From Isoetes taiwanensis (taxonomy: Eukaryota; Streptophyta; Lycopodiopsida; Isoetales; Isoetaceae): a stretch of 64,000 bases of DNA. Below the pieces are notes generated by a model. It worked only from the letters and a program-made list of their open reading frames with translations. It was not told the origin of the DNA and did no database searches. Positions within the stretch are counted from its first letter, which is position 1; the number at the start of each line of letters is the position of its first letter. The translations under genes were made by a program, and so were the position numbers. The stretch is from positions 2,394,116 to 2,458,115 of the forward strand of contig JAJEKV010000100.1 of assembly GCA_021234155.1 (NCBI GenBank), given 5' to 3'. This document shows, in pieces, positions 12,330 to 25,039 of the stretch.

Positions 12330-13160
12330 ATGGAGAAGGATGCAAGCTATAACCAGATTACCTTCCCTGGTGGTCGTGCGATTCAAATATTTGACGGCAC
12401 AGGTTTTCAGCAATGGAAAAGCAGAATGATCTTCATTCTCAAGAATGAAGGAGTTTGGGGAATTGTCAATGGCCAAGAACCTGCAATGGATGCCAAGAAT
12501 ATTGCTGATTTGCATGCTTGGCAGCGCCGAGATGACAAGGCAATGGCATATATCGGGCTCTCTTTAGCTGACTCTATCCTTGATGAATTCCAGTAAGAGA
12601 ATAGCTACGATTTGTGGCATGCTCTCATTGAGAAGCATGACCAAAAGACCCATAAGATTGGGCACTTGTATGCAGAGGTGATGGATATGTGCTGGGACGA
12701 GACTGCTGAAAGTCTTGACGAGTTCACAGATCACATGAAGCATGTCATTATTACCTAATGCAAGCTTCTTTGTGCAACAGCTTCATGCAAGACAAAGAAA
12801 TGGACTTCCATCAAGCAATCACTCTTATTAAGGAGCAGATCATGATGAGGCAAGATGCAGGTAAAGATGATCATGCCACTCTCTTTGTAGCAGGGCATTC
12901 AAAGACTCAATCTACCCTAAATGGGGATGAGCATGATGAGGAGGAGAAGCACATTGACAGCAGATTATCTCTTCCTATTAAGCATGAAGTAGTGGATTTA
13001 GATCCTTCTACTTTCTGGATATCAGACGATGTAGTAGCACCCAATAAATGGATGCCAATTTCTGATATTCTAGCGCCTTCCAAGCAAGGATTAATAGATG
13101 CTTCAGCCATTGAGCTAGGATATCTTGATGTGGCCTTCGTCTCCCCATTTTCAGCAATGT
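12330..13160 (+). pseudogene. Copia Gag region (UBN2/DUF4219-like), fossil
   Basis: The frame opens 50 bases after the 5' LTR. Its start resembles the N-terminus of plant Copia Gag: a short lead, then FDGTGFQQWKSRMIFILKNE, then WQRRDDKAMAYIGLSLAD and a stretch like SYDLWHALIEKH. Gag forms the particle core around the RNA. No CCHC knuckle is seen. Beyond about 12900 the coding sequence no longer resembles Gag, and frames at 13209-13784 match nothing I know. The region is broken in several places. Confidence 0.75.
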
Positions 13161-13868
13161 AGAAACACTTCATCAAGTGGCATTCATTTCTGATACTTTG
13201 CAGCGTTTATGCAAGGAGGCACTCAGGTTCTAACACCTGATCGGCTGATTTTTCTGTTCGGATTACAGAAACATCCAGCACTTACAGCACTTCCAACACT
13301 TCCAGCACCTGTTATGGCACTCAACTCTTTTCTGTTTCCAGATCAAGGAGGAGATCTTAATTCACTTGATTGTGAAGAAGTTGAATATGCATCATATATG
13401 ATCATGATTCCAAAACAAGGAGGAGCAGTTGACTCTTTACTTCTAGCAACACTTGATCAAGGTCAAGCGAAGGTACTAAGGTTTGATTTTCATGGAGAAT
13501 TTTGACCTAGCATTGTTGGAGTAGCTGCATTTATGGTTGTTGAATCCATAAGTCTTAATGAAATAATCATATCTGATGTTTCTATTGCCTATATCGAGGC
13601 TCTGCATGGAAATAATTTTCATGTTCCTCTTGGCAAAACAATTATGGATATCAAAGACAAACTCTATCGACTTATTGTTCCTGATACAGTGGTTGATCAG
13701 CAGGTCTATTTACCTATCAGAGAGAATAGAGCTGATCTCTTCATGCAAACTTGGTTTCTGAGCTTTTCAAATGATCCTGATTAAGCGACTGTCTTGACCA
13801 AGATTCAGATCTTATCTCCAGGAGGAGGAGGCTGAGCATGGAGATGGCGATCTCTCATCAAGGAGGAG

Positions 13869-14174
13869 TGTCGAGATATATGATATCGAGTCGCCATCTT
13901 GCTGCTTGACAGCACTGACAGCACTCAGCACAGTGGTGCTGAGAAAGTGCTGAACTAAACAGAGTCAGCACCTTATCAGCACTGAGCACTGACATAACTA
14001 AGTAACGGCTGTTATTAGTGGGCGGTGGCTGAACGGCTAATACTATTCTTAGCATTGTACTTCATGTATCTCACAATATTGAATACAATTTCAATTTGCC
14101 TTTGTTTTGGGAGCTTGCGCTCTCGGATATCGGTGTGCATCCCCTTCTCTCCCTTTCTTGGTGCAACCTTGACA
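13869..14174 (+). repeat. 3' LTR of the Copia-type element
   Basis: 306 bp with the same TG...CA ends as the 5' copy, preceded by the purine tract CAAGGAGGAG at 13859-13868. It is about 20 bases shorter than the 5' LTR and otherwise nearly identical. Confidence 0.9.
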
Positions 14175-14765
14175 CAAGATCTAAGCTCTCAGATCTAAGT
14201 ATCGCAGGAAAGTAGCCCTGCTGTGGCTGCTGTCCATAATCACTTTGCCCAAAACACACCAACCTAAATAGGCAAATGTTGCCAAGCAACGATAGCCTTA
14301 TACCTTCAGTACAGACAACAGAACACCGTGGTCCTCTCCAGAATGAAGTTTCATGCTCTGATGCACATTGTCAGGGGAACACACGTTGGTATACAACACT
14401 TCGATAGGCTGCATATTGTGAAATTCATGGTGGCAGATGCACTAATGAGGGATGCAAGACTAATCCATAATTTGATAGAATGATTGTGCAAAAAATACTG
14501 ATCTTGCTCTCATTCTTGTGAGTTAGGCCGGGGAGCTTTGGTGTCCAAATTCCATTTGCAGCCTGAAGATTTACTAAGGAAAACCTGTGACAGATCGTAA
14601 ATCCAATATATCTAGTTCATGCAAGGCAAACCCGACAGGGAAAACTATATGCATTATGTGGAACATATTATTTGATTCTAAAATGACCGCTCTATTGTTG
14701 CAACTTTGATATTCCCAATTCTCTATTAAAGCTTTCAAATGCAACAACGAATCTTAGCTTTTCTA

Positions 14766-14882
<117 letters not shown>

Positions 14883-14939
14883 CTTTAAAGAATGGCATTT
14901 TCAATCTAGCATGCCCAATTCCTGCTAGAGGTCGCAAAG

Positions 14940-16023
14940 CAGGGTATTTTTTAGTGGCCCCGGCGGGCCAGTTGGCCACACATTCATATTTTTTGAGAAA
15001 TCGTTGGCTACGCCAGAGTAGGATACGTTCATGTCCTGACCGAAGGGTAGTGGCCAGTTCAAAACACGAATTTGTACATTTTACTCGGTTAGTAGCCAAT
15101 TCGATATTTACTAAATTCGGCTAGGCGCAGGGTGTGGCCAATGATTTTTTGTACATGGGAAAAAACTTATCGGGGTAGCCAATTAGAACCTAAGGTAAAT
15201 TTTAATGGGTAAGGGGGTGGCCATATTACATCTCGACCACATGTCCATCATACAGGTTTAGTTTATTCTACCCCTCGAGCCCCAGATTTTTCGGTTCTTC
15301 TCGTATGCATTTGTTTCGTTATTCATGTGAATATAAATATAAATGGGATGTTAGTCTCTGAATATGAATGGGATGATAATTTTAATATTATATTGTCATT
15401 TGCAGAGCACTCCCAATTTGTATTCACGATTTGGTTGAGATGGAGATCCATTCCCATCTACAATCTAAGCTTTAGCTTCATCAATTCAGGTTAGTTTTTA
15501 CCCTATTCAGTTGTGCAAAATTATTCAGATGTGCAAAAGTAGTTGTTGATGCCAATCATCAAATTTATGCAGCATGGAAGGGGCTTCACAAAAGAGAATA
15601 AATGAGTTCTTGGGACCTGCGGCATTAAGGATAAAGCGGCGCATCACTATATCATCGTCTATGTCCACTTTCATAGGCCAAATTGAGGGTCTTGATGAAA
15701 GCTATGAATTTGCAGATGATAAGGACTATGATCCAAAGCAATTTGAACGTATTATTTGGGGAAGACGCCTAGGTGGTTGTGGCCAACGTCGAGTTTTCAC
15801 TACTAAAGCATGTTCCTATCTTAACCAACACAAATTTGCTCGTAGCCAATTTGTTAATGTAGCAAAATAAAAATATCATAGTTGCGCCAGTTCAGTTACG
15901 CCATCTTAGCAAGAAGGTGCAAAATATCGCCAGGCCAAACTATGCCAAGTTATTTATTCTACATGGCCAGTAGCCAGTTGTTTCTGGCCCTATAAAAATA
16001 TAGGGCGCTTAAAAAATACCCTG
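14940..16023. mobile_element. Complete non-autonomous hAT element, 1084 bp
   Basis: Ends are CAGGGTATTTTTTA and TAAAAAATACCCTG, 14-bp inverted repeats with the CAGGG start common in hATs. The exact 8-bp target duplication TCGCAAAG lies at 14932-14939 and 16024-16031. Both subterminal regions are full of GTGGCC, TGGCCA and TAGCCA words, as expected for transposase-binding sites. Transposase domains are absent, but an intact 98-residue frame is carried inside. Intact ends and target duplication suggest recent movement by a transposase supplied elsewhere. Confidence 0.88.
15574..15870 (+). CDS. 98-residue ORF carried in the hAT element
   Basis: This frame starts at an ATG soon after a likely splice acceptor region and ends inside the right subterminal repeats. 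It begins MEGASQKRINEFLGPAALRI, continues with a basic patch and an acidic patch (FADDKDYDPKQFERIIWGRR), and has a Gly/Cys turn (RRLGGCGQRRVF). No BED finger, DDE core or hAT dimerisation region is visible, so it is not a normal transposase. The last ~30 residues may be chance translation of the terminal repeats. It could be a relic of the transposase N-terminus or a captured host exon. Function unknown. Confidence 0.35.
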   Translation: MEGASQKRINEFLGPAALRIKRRITISSSMSTFIGQIEGLDESYEFADDKDYDPKQFERIIWGRRLGGCGQRRVFTTKACSYLNQHKFARSQFVNVAK

Positions 16024-16031
16024 TCGCAAAG

Positions 16032-18945
16032 CGAAGGGAAAGAGAAAATCTGGCAAGTGCGATTCTTGCAATTTATAGCTTTTCTTGTTCAAGTATCGAT
16101 GTATTAGGAGCTTGAAAGTTCGAACCATCCATGACCGGGTGTTAGTCAATTAGGACTAGGAATGAGCACCCATCTTTGGTCGTGTGAGACCATTGAAGCC
16201 TATGCTTCTTGGCCGTCCCGATTCTGCTTTCTCATGGCCTGGACTGCATTCTAAATTGTGCAATTGACACACTCAGATCCATTATTTAATTTACCACCAA
16301 TGCTTCTAATGCATTGATTGCACACAGATTGCTATCGGCAGTATGATTTCTGTAACGGGCTCCAAGCTCACCTAACTCCACCGCTAGAAGCTCTGATAAA
16401 GAGTTCTCAACGAGATTGCTGGTCCAAACTTGAGAATACTTGCCAGTCTGTGAAGATGTGGAACCCTGCCATTTTCTGATAAATCGAGCAATTGTAAGAA
16501 TGGATAATCCCCATCGCAAATAAGTAGTCAGAAACTCTCTATAAACCCATCTTCTTCAGTTTAGGCCCATGAATCTTATGCCTCAGTGAGGTCGTTATTT
16601 ACTAGCTTTCTATCTTTGTTTTGTTAAATAATGTTGATAAGGTGCATCTGTTCATCACAAAGCAGTGACGGTGCTCTATGACTGAGCTACACAAAAACTA
16701 CTTATATTTTATGTGTTTCATTTTTTTGCTCTAGAGTCACAAATGTCGTCATATATAAAATGTGGCATTCATATTTAAGAATGCAGTGTAAAAAGGTCTA
16801 AATCAGGGTTGTAAATCTTATATATTTGAATATGCACAATGTTCTCACCAAAACATCATAATTATAAAGGGAGAGTGATTCATACACTATTTCTTTAACT
16901 TCATCTGCATCAGCATATTTACACAACAATGCTCCATGTTTTTCTCCTCCCGAGCACAACAAACAGATCAGAGGTCTTCAAGGAGTTATCTCATTTCTAT
17001 GCTAACAAAACATGTATTTCTATTCTCTGCTCTATTAGACTTGTCTTTATGCTTCTGCAATACTTGTTCCATGCTAAGCACCAAAGATTGTAGAATTTTG
17101 AAGTAGCAATTTTGATTGATTGTGAAAACATGACTTTGAAGTATGATTTAAGCCACTTCACCCTCTGGCCATGGAGGGCAGCCCTCCGTGCGCAGCACCT
17201 TGTTTAATATATTATGTATGCACCAATGCCAAGAAACAAGAGGCATTACTAGTTACAAATGTAGCAAATACATTATTCGTGCCATTGTCTATTTCATACA
17301 AGGAGTTCAACCTATTTAACATTGAATTGACAAATGCGATTTTGCTCGTCTTTTCAGCCTATCCTTTAAGCCTACCTAACATTAAATGGTGGAAAACAAT
17401 ATTTAATATTAAGTTATTATGCAAAAGAATGAAAGATCTCAATTTGAGTGGCTGGAAGTACTCAACAGTTTTAGTTCTAGCTAAACAAGGAAGTTGATGG
17501 CATCTATAACTCATGAGACCATATATAAGATGAAGGTCTAGATTGTGTATTAGATCATTCAAATTAGCTTTAATGATTCCAGCATTTAAATGTATTATCT
17601 GGCAAAAAATTGTGCACCTGCTGTCAAGGGAACATGCTTTAAGAAGAAGCAACAATTTTTACCATGGTTTAAGGAACTTTTTAAAAAACTTCAATGCCAA
17701 GGATAGAATCCCACTAGCAGCTGTCCAAGAACTAACTCTCTGGTTTGTGTCAGGGGATGTAGATGCTTAAAATATTTTCTATCACGCATTGGCTCCAAAC
17801 CAATACATGGTATAAATTAGTGGCTATTCTTCGCCATTTGGCTAAAATTTGGGCTTGACCATTAGGGTTTTGGCGATTTTTTGTAGGATAAAAATCTCAA
17901 AAAATAGAAAACTTTAGCCAAATATAAATAAGACTCTATGAATATTTTAAAAATTTCATAATATGTTCATTCATTCTATCAAGCCCTTCATAAACCTTTC
18001 CAAGGCATAGATCATTTCCATCAACAAGGCACAACAACCTTCTTCCAAAATGCGTCATAAAAAACAATAGCATTACGTGCCCTTCTTGCAGCAGAGCATC
18101 CAGATGAACACTTGCGAAAGACATCATCAACAAACAATGACCTCAATAGCCAATGCATATCATGCAATCTTTCAAGCACGATGAATTTGTAACCCCCCGT
18201 GTGAATATGCACCCAAACCAAAGGGGGTTTAAGGGGGATTTTAATTTAAATGTGTCAAATGCAATGGTTTATGTTAATAATGTTAATGGTAGTTGTGTGT
18301 TGATTGTTATATTAAAAAAAATTTTGGGCCCTTCGGGCCCTAACAGAAAGAAAATGGAAAAATCTTCCACCTAACATTGAGAAATGAAGAAACATCCATT
18401 CAGCACTATTACAAGTTCAAACACCATATATATAAATTCTTGCTCAACAAGCAATAGAATGTGAAAAAACATATCTCATAGAAATCTTTGCTGTAGTAGG
18501 ACTTTGAAGAAACCAAGGTAAATAATAATGATGCAGAACAGCATTTCTACGCAACAATAAACAACTATGTGTGTTGTGGTGGCACACTGCTCTATGATAA
18601 AAGGTGCAGGTCGTTGTAGAAGCTTATCAATGTTAAGGATCACCTTTTCCATAGATTTCACCATTTCATGCTAATTGTTGTCAGGGTCTAATGACAAAAT
18701 ATCTTTTAGGCCATTTAAAGGTGGTTGCTGGATCCCGTCCCTTTATCCCTGACAAAAAAATAAAATGGATCTTAGTTATCTAATAAGTGCAAAACTGATC
18801 ATAGAAAACTAACCTTTTTCAGCAATGATTTTGTACTGGCCACCTTCCTTATTGTTCAATCCACCAGGCCTCACAATATAGTAGCTTAAATTGAGGCGGC
18901 AGACCATAAATTGCATACCTACTATTTGATTGTTCACATACATGG
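16032..18945. other. Non-coding AT-rich stretch
   Basis: No frame carries a known domain. A GC palindrome GGGCCCTTCGGGCCC sits near 18327 beside an A-run. The stretch around 17820-17935 resembles the start of the MITE at 1080. Confidence 0.4.
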
Positions 18946-19200
18946 CTATAGCAAACAACCATGCTTGGCCATTACTTTCATCAGCTCAATAGCTTTGTCA
19001 ATTTGATTTGCAGCACAAAGGCCACTCAAGTAAGACGTGTAAGTCACTACATTAGGGACACAACCAACAGCTGCCATGTCTTCAAGTAGCTGGTCAGCTT
19101 TGCCAAATTGCCTCACTTTGCAATACCCTGTAATCATTACAGTATAAGTAAAGACAGTAACTTTTTTGCCATTATCCAGCAGTTCTTGAAATATCCAGCA
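18946..19200 (-). pseudogene. PPR protein fragment (P-type repeats)
   Basis: Starting after a possible acceptor (AATTTTAG), the minus strand reads through two tandem 35-residue pentatricopeptide repeats. Typical helix pairs are visible: VFTYTVMITGYCKVRQFGKA, then VPNVVTYTSYLSGLCAANQ and IDKAIELMKVMAKHGC. P-type PPR proteins bind organellar RNA one base per repeat and are usually 400-900 residues. Here about 80 residues remain and the frame stops after the second repeat, with no other repeats found nearby. It is probably a gene fragment, or one exon of a gene whose other parts were lost. Confidence 0.8.
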
Positions 19201-20644
19201 CTAAAATTTGAAGTTCTCTATTTAGTCCCATGGCAAACACTTACTGTCAAACACTTACTGTGGCAAATGCTGCATCGATGAAGCACATCCACATGTAGGT
19301 TACCACGTGTGATGTATATTATTGCGTTGAGAAAGAGAAACAAATGAATATGTTTTTTTTGCATATACTGACCGTATTTACAGCAAATCTGCAACTGAGA
19401 ATTCCCCCTGTTGGTAATTACAACTGAGAAGTCCAAGCAAATTTTTTCAAATTCTCTAGGATGAGCAGTCCAAGCAAATTTTCTCGGGCTTCTCTAGGCG
19501 CGCTTACCGCTAAGTAATATTCATCATGCTTGCAAGATCCTTGACATATGCCCCGCACTACAAACTAAATGGTTAGCATCACCAAAGATAATTACCCCAA
19601 TAGGATACTTTGTTGATCTTTCCGACACCACAAGTGTAGGAGTCTCACTGCAGATGATCAAAGAAAAAAGGAACTCCACTGGTAGGGTTGCACCGGCCAT
19701 AGGTGTTATCTCCCCCCCGGACTACTTCATGGTCACGGTCAAGGGCGCAGGTATGATTATCTCCCGTGCTAGCGAGGAAAGGTATAATTGGCGGGAACAT
19801 CACACCGATTGGCATCATTCATACCCCAAAGACAAGGATTTATTTGTGATCGGTTCTATGCCACGCACATGGTAACGACACAAATAATATGGCGTAGCAA
19901 TCGAGGCGGGGATCATTTGCCTAAATTTTGGCATAACCTTTCCAGTTGCTTCCCCAGATGTAAGACGTATCATCTTGCAGCTTCAATCCATAGGTGAATC
20001 CATCTCCTGCAGCCAATGCCTTCATGGGGGATATTTGGCCGGAATTGCCAAAAGCAGCCAGACTTTGGTGTCATTGAAGCAACCAGACTTGGTGTCATTG
20101 AAGCCACAAAACGCAGAGCCCTGATGCAAGAACTAACCCGACACAGCCACGAAGCAAATTAGGCTCATAACTGCCTCTCAAACCAAATAAAAGCTTTAGT
20201 GCCTCCAAGAACTGGCGGACGCACAGAAACGGATTGGACGGTGCAATAGAAGCAAAAGGCAAATTGACGACGCTTCAAATCAACAGGGATAGAGATTTCG
20301 GTTGATGTTACCATGGATTTAACGCTCCTTTTTTTACTATGTTGATGCTGAGGCCTGTCTACCTGCATCACGCAACCCAACATATAAGCTCCCAACACAT
20401 AACCCTAAAATGGGTTATCTCGAGCCTTGCATGTCTAGCAGAATGTGATAAAATAAGAAAAATACAATATAATAACGAAATATATGATATATGGATCTAA
20501 ACCATTGGATATAGGCATCAAAATTAGTTCAAGCATATGTGCACTCTAGATATACCAATTAGTATGGCTCATCAAATACATCCATGAAATCATATAAAAA
20601 CCTTAGGCAAAAAGGTACAAAAATACAAAAGAAACCCCCTGTTA
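19201..20644. other. No recognised gene
   Basis: Frames here are short and without domain signature. Short duplicated phrases occur (AAACACTTACTGT twice near 19240; CAGACTTGGTGTCATTGAAG twice near 20075). Confidence 0.4.
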
Positions 20645-21832
20645 TTATGCTACATATTTTAGCAAAGTCTTACCGTTGTGATTTGCAAGTGTGAGCCTTT
20701 GAAAGTGTGCACGAGTAGATGTGTGGTTATTCACAAATGTAACCAAAGACTTCCCTCTTTGCACCAAATCCACAACTTCAGGTAGGCTGCCAATGTCTTT
20801 GAGCAAGTTATTGAGGCAATGTGCAATGCATAAGCAAAAGAAGATATGAGGAAACTCTGCCTCAATAATATGTCCAGCTGCACGATTGACATTCTTTTCA
20901 TCACATACAATTTGCACAACATTTTGTGCACCCACATATGTAATGCTTTCTTTCCATCTAGCTGCTATATTTGAGGCCCCTTTTTCTGAAGCAGATATGT
21001 CATAAGACATAAGGAAATATGCTTTGCCTCTACAATAGGTAACTGAACCTTCAATATGACGCCCTTTCTTATCAGTCCATCCATCAAAGATGAGGGTGAC
21101 TCCAAAATCAGCCCATTGGCTTCTAATATCAGACAAAAGTTCATGCATAGTTTGCTTTTCCCTCTCCTAGAATGTTGTACAAATGTCCTCGTATTTAGGT
21201 GCCTCATAACCTGGCCCATAACTCGCAATAGCTTGCACCATAGCTTGGAAAAAATCCGATCTAGCAACACGAAATGGGATGTGGTCATGATAGAACCATC
21301 TAGCAACCTGTCTATCCACTGCCTCCTCTTTTTTTGGATTGATTAGCCTCTTTATTTCCTGCTGGCCAAGCTTCTTAGGTTGAAGAAAGCGTCGTAATCC
21401 ACTACTAGAAGCGAGTGTGCTTCTCTCCATTGGACTTTCACGTCATTCTTGATCATAATGTGTATTTGTATCACGTCTATAAGGTGTATCACGGCGATCA
21501 TCAATGCCAAAAGTAGCGGCTTCCCTTGCACATTCTTGTGCTTGCTTCTTGGCGACTTTCTTCTCATCCAAATGCCATGCAAATTCTATTAGTTGGTGTC
21601 GCTTCTCATCTGGAATACTTGGACAAAACTCAACATCTTGTCTCTCATGAATCAAATGGCCTCTTACTCTTATCACAGAAGAAATGCGTTGCTCTTTGCA
21701 ATAAGGACATATCCAATATCTAGCACCTCCCGGTACTTTTTGGCCATTTTCTACCTCTTTCCACCAATCACTTGGATCTGGACTTGTATTGTTATGTTTT
21801 CTTTTCCTGTTGGTGCTCATCATGGTGATCAC
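20645..21832 (-). pseudogene. hAT transposase, N-terminal two thirds
   Basis: One frame runs the whole length, interrupted by two in-frame stops: TGA near 21445, probably once CGA (DQE-stop-RESPMERS), and TAG near 21166. Order: a BED-like zinc finger (WICPYCKEQ ... RGHLIHERQDVEFC), a basic linker, then the DUF659 part of the RNase-H-like core with LIFDGWTDKKGRHIEG, IVCDEKNVNRAAGHIIEAE and HIFFCLCIAHCLNNLLKDIG. The last contains the usual CxxH. The C-terminal dimerisation region is missing. The coding part ends at NHNGKTLLKYVA, where GGTAAGACT could be a donor leading to a lost exon. No terminal repeats were found. Transposases of this type excise DNA with CAGGG-like ends, but this copy cannot act. 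Confidence 0.85.
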
Positions 21833-23482
21833 AAACTATGAAAATAATAAAACAAAGAACAAGTGAACAAAATAATATATCAAATGAGCAAAGCAATAGC
21901 TCACTGTTTTTTTGTTACAGTTAAAAACACAAAGAACAAGTGAGCAAAAAAATTTATCAAATGAACAAAGAAATAGTTCACTGGTTTTTGTTACAGTAAA
22001 AAAAACCTCAAAATTAGCTCACTGTTTTTTTTTTTTGTTACAGTAAAACTGAAGAACGATTTGGGTTCAGTTTTAATTAATGTAAACATTAGCTCACTGT
22101 TTTCAACTGATGCTTCATTCTCTAGTTCACGGAATTTGCTAACTTGTGATTGTGAGAGCTAGACGCCAATGGTAAAAGCCTGCCAAAATCTTCTATGTCA
22201 AATTCGGCCTGCCAATTTGCCAAAAGCTTCTCTGAAATTTACAACCCCAAAGAAAAATAAACTCGTTGTAAAATTCACTTTGTTGGAGCAAAAATGGATT
22301 GATTTGCATCCATTTGAACGGGAATTTCTTCCTAGATATAAAAACTTGCTTGGTCCAGCATCATTCTGAATTGAATAGCGAAAGAAGGGCTTTGTTTGAT
22401 TTGCTGAATCACTGAACCAACAGGAAGAGAAGTAGAACCAGCAAGGAGGCTTTTTGGGCAGAACTCTCATTTCACAACAGAACTATCGGATATGCCCCTT
22501 CTTCTGAATGCTTATTGCTTAAACACGACCCAAACCAACTCTACTTATTCATTAATAAATTCAAGAGCAGGACGAATCAATCAAGGGAGAATGAACTATG
22601 AAGACCGAACTGGCAGTGGCAAGTCGATTCAAGACAGAGGCCGGACTCTATCTATAACGTGGCCCTGAATTCCGTGACCCAAATCTATAAATGAATATAA
22701 AGCAATGGCCTATTTCTAATTTGATTAAAAGGCATTGGGCTATTTTTATCTGGACTATAAGATAATGGGCGATTATTTGAAGACTGCTTAAGGATAGGAC
22801 TGAACAATATATAATTATATGATAGGCAGATTGATTACAAATCATAATGCAAATGGAAATGCAAAAATACCTGCCTTCTTCCTTGTTGAATCGACCTTCT
22901 TGAATGGTGAATGGTGAATCGACCTTCTTGAATGGAATTACTGGATGGGCTTGTGTTAAATCGACCTGCTCCCTTGAATCGATTGGAAACAGACCCGCAT
23001 CATACAGCCCCGGGGGATCCACCTTCTTTATACGGGACATGCCACCTGCGTGCATAGGGTAGCCAAAAAACCCCTAGTATACGTGTTTCTGATAGGTAAA
23101 TTTGACTCCTTTCCATATGGTTTTATAACTAGAAGAACATCCAAAAACCTGTATGACCCCTAGTATACATACGGAAAAGGGTAAAAAATTGCCCCCTCCC
23201 GTTGATGCACGTGGTTTTGACAGGTTCCACAAGGTGACGCCCCCTTGCATACAGCCAATTCTTTGCCTCAGCCTTTGCCTAAAAAAAAAACAGAGGTCGA
23301 ATTTTTCCCCCAAAATAATGACTTACCAAAAACGACCGTTTTTTCCTAAAATACGGCAAAAAAAAAAAAAATAAAAAAAAATAAAAAGCCGTATAGGCCT
23401 TTTCAATAAGGCGTTTTTTAAAAGCACGTTTTCACGTTTGAAAATGGCCATGGTCAAAAATTTAAAAAATGGCAAAAAAATG
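21833..23482. other. Repeats upstream of the hAT remnant, then low-complexity DNA
   Basis: At 21880-22110 a ~75-bp block with TTAGCTCACTG/AGTTCACTG and TTTTTGTTACAGT recurs three times. Around 22888-22940 the phrase AATCGACCTTCTTGAATGG is tandemly duplicated. 23280-23480 is dominated by A-runs and by AAAACGACCGTTTT-like inverted words. No gene is recognised. Confidence 0.45.
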
Positions 23483-23494
23483 GCAAAAACGGCC

Positions 23495-25008
23495 ATTTTT
23501 TTTTTTAAGGCAAGGTATTTAAATTTTATTAATAAATAATGGTATACAACCTTATTTATAAGCCTCCCAGTAGGCTAGATAGGAAATATTTGCATTTTTC
23601 AAATCAAACAACTATGACAACTTTAGGTAGACATAAGAGAGGATTAGTACTCCGTTTGAATTCCCGCTCAACCTCTTCCCTCCCAAAGTCTAGTACTAGG
23701 GGGCTCCTACCTCGTTCCTGCGTAGTACTGAAGATAACCGCCTCGCTCTTCCTGCTCTAGGAAGTACTATAGGAGCATGGCTTCTTACTTTCCTGCCTCC
23801 CTTCACGTCCATCCCAATGTTGCATAGCCATTTGTTGCACCTAGTTTAGAGTCTAAAACCGCTAACATTTCTTCAAACGGACACCAAAGAAAGTTCCTAA
23901 ATTCTATCAGAATCAAGACTCACTTGACAACCAGTCCCGATAGATGTAAACATAGCAGGCCAAAGGTGCAAGCTCATACCGCGCGTTAACTTGGCCTCAA
24001 GGTCTACCCTGGCTGAAATACTACAGGGGTTTCCTCTTCCTTTCCAACCTGTTGTATGGAAGATTCAACACTCCTTCTTCAAGCAATAAGGGTGATAAAA
24101 AAGCCTCCCTAAAGGGTGGTCTGCCCGCTCCTTCAAATACCACTACACTTACTAGGGTCTTGATTCTTAGCCCCAAATCCGGTAGTTGAGACAGTCCAGG
24201 TCTCCCGCCCTGAAAGGTCTACTTGGATCTTCTACCTTAGTATCCAGTTCTAAGTCATGTTATGGCAACAGATTCTAAACTTCCCCAGCCAGGATAGGGC
24301 GAGCAAAAGCACAAAGTGTAAGCAGAGAATGTAGCCAAGAAGCATATATTGACTAGTATGGAGCCCTATGAGCATCATCTTGCTGTTAGTCTGCCATTAG
24401 TGGCAAAACAGTTCTTAAGCACAATGCAGATAATATCCCTGTTTGCACCAAAAAACTAGTAGCAGCTAACTACAAAACTCATGATCCAGAACCGCAAACC
24501 TGTCTAACAATCGCCCTCTGGGTCACATATCTGCTTGCAATCTGGCTGAAATATGGGAGGCTATTTACCAAACAACACAAAAGCTTGTGGACCACTCTGC
24601 TGCAGACGAATCTCGGACCTCAACCTGCAATAAGTGCAGGCCTTGAAAACTGCAGTGAGTGCGGCAGCAAACTCGGACCCCATCTTGCAATGAATGCAGG
24701 CGTTAAAAGCAGTAGTGAGTGCTCATACCCCTGCAAGAACCCCACAAACTGAAAGATCATGCCAAACTCCTCTCAAACTTGCCAGCCAGACCTTCGAACC
24801 TCTGCAAAGAAACCGAAGCTTTGTGCTCTGCCAACTTCAAGCTAAGCAGGAACGCTAGCTCCAAGAAAACTAATGACCCCAGCTGCTTTGATCTTGGAGA
24901 TGGCAGCCGTGCAAAACACCCTTCTGGCATCCTATCTGGTCCTTCTTCAAGAAACGGGCGCAGCCATAGCCGCCGCCCTAAACTGCCACCATAGTCGCCA
25001 TAGCCGCC
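23495..25008 (-). mobile_element. Non-coding retro-insertion with poly(A) tail
   Basis: Read on the minus strand it begins near 25008 (GGCGGCTATGGCGACTATGG), has an AATAAA signal near its end and finishes in an A-tail (T-run at 23496-23506). Flanking words GCAAAAACGGCC (23483-23494) and GCAAAAAACGGCC (25009-25021) look like a 12-13-bp target duplication. These are the marks of LINE-driven insertion. I find no open frame longer than chance and no LINE protein domain. It may be a long SINE-like element, a retrocopy of a host non-coding RNA or UTR, or a heavily eroded LINE. A direct repeat of CTGCACTTATTGCAGGTTGAG-like phrases lies near 24630. Confidence 0.55.
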
Positions 25009-25039
25009 GCAAAAAACGGCCGTTTTCGGTAATTATTCT

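Larger units (their letters stand above)
11953..14174 (+). mobile_element. Copia-type gag-only LTR retrotransposon (TR-GAG-like)
   Basis: Two LTRs (327 and 306 bp, TG...CA ends) bound a 1.6-kb interior. An exact 5-bp target duplication, CAAGA, lies at 11948-11952 and 14175-14179. The primer site TGGTATCAGAGC follows the 5' LTR and a purine tract, CAAGGAGGAG, precedes the 3' LTR at 13869. The interior has a Gag region of the plant Copia kind but no protease, integrase or reverse transcriptase, so it must have used enzymes of another element. The LTRs are highly similar apart from one length difference, pointing to a fairly recent insertion. The Gag frame is broken in several places; treat it as a fossil. 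Confidence 0.9.

Noticed and set aside
18315-18350. GGGCCCTTCGGGCCC palindrome as a terminator or element end
   Set aside because: Single short palindrome with no partner, target duplication or gene before it.
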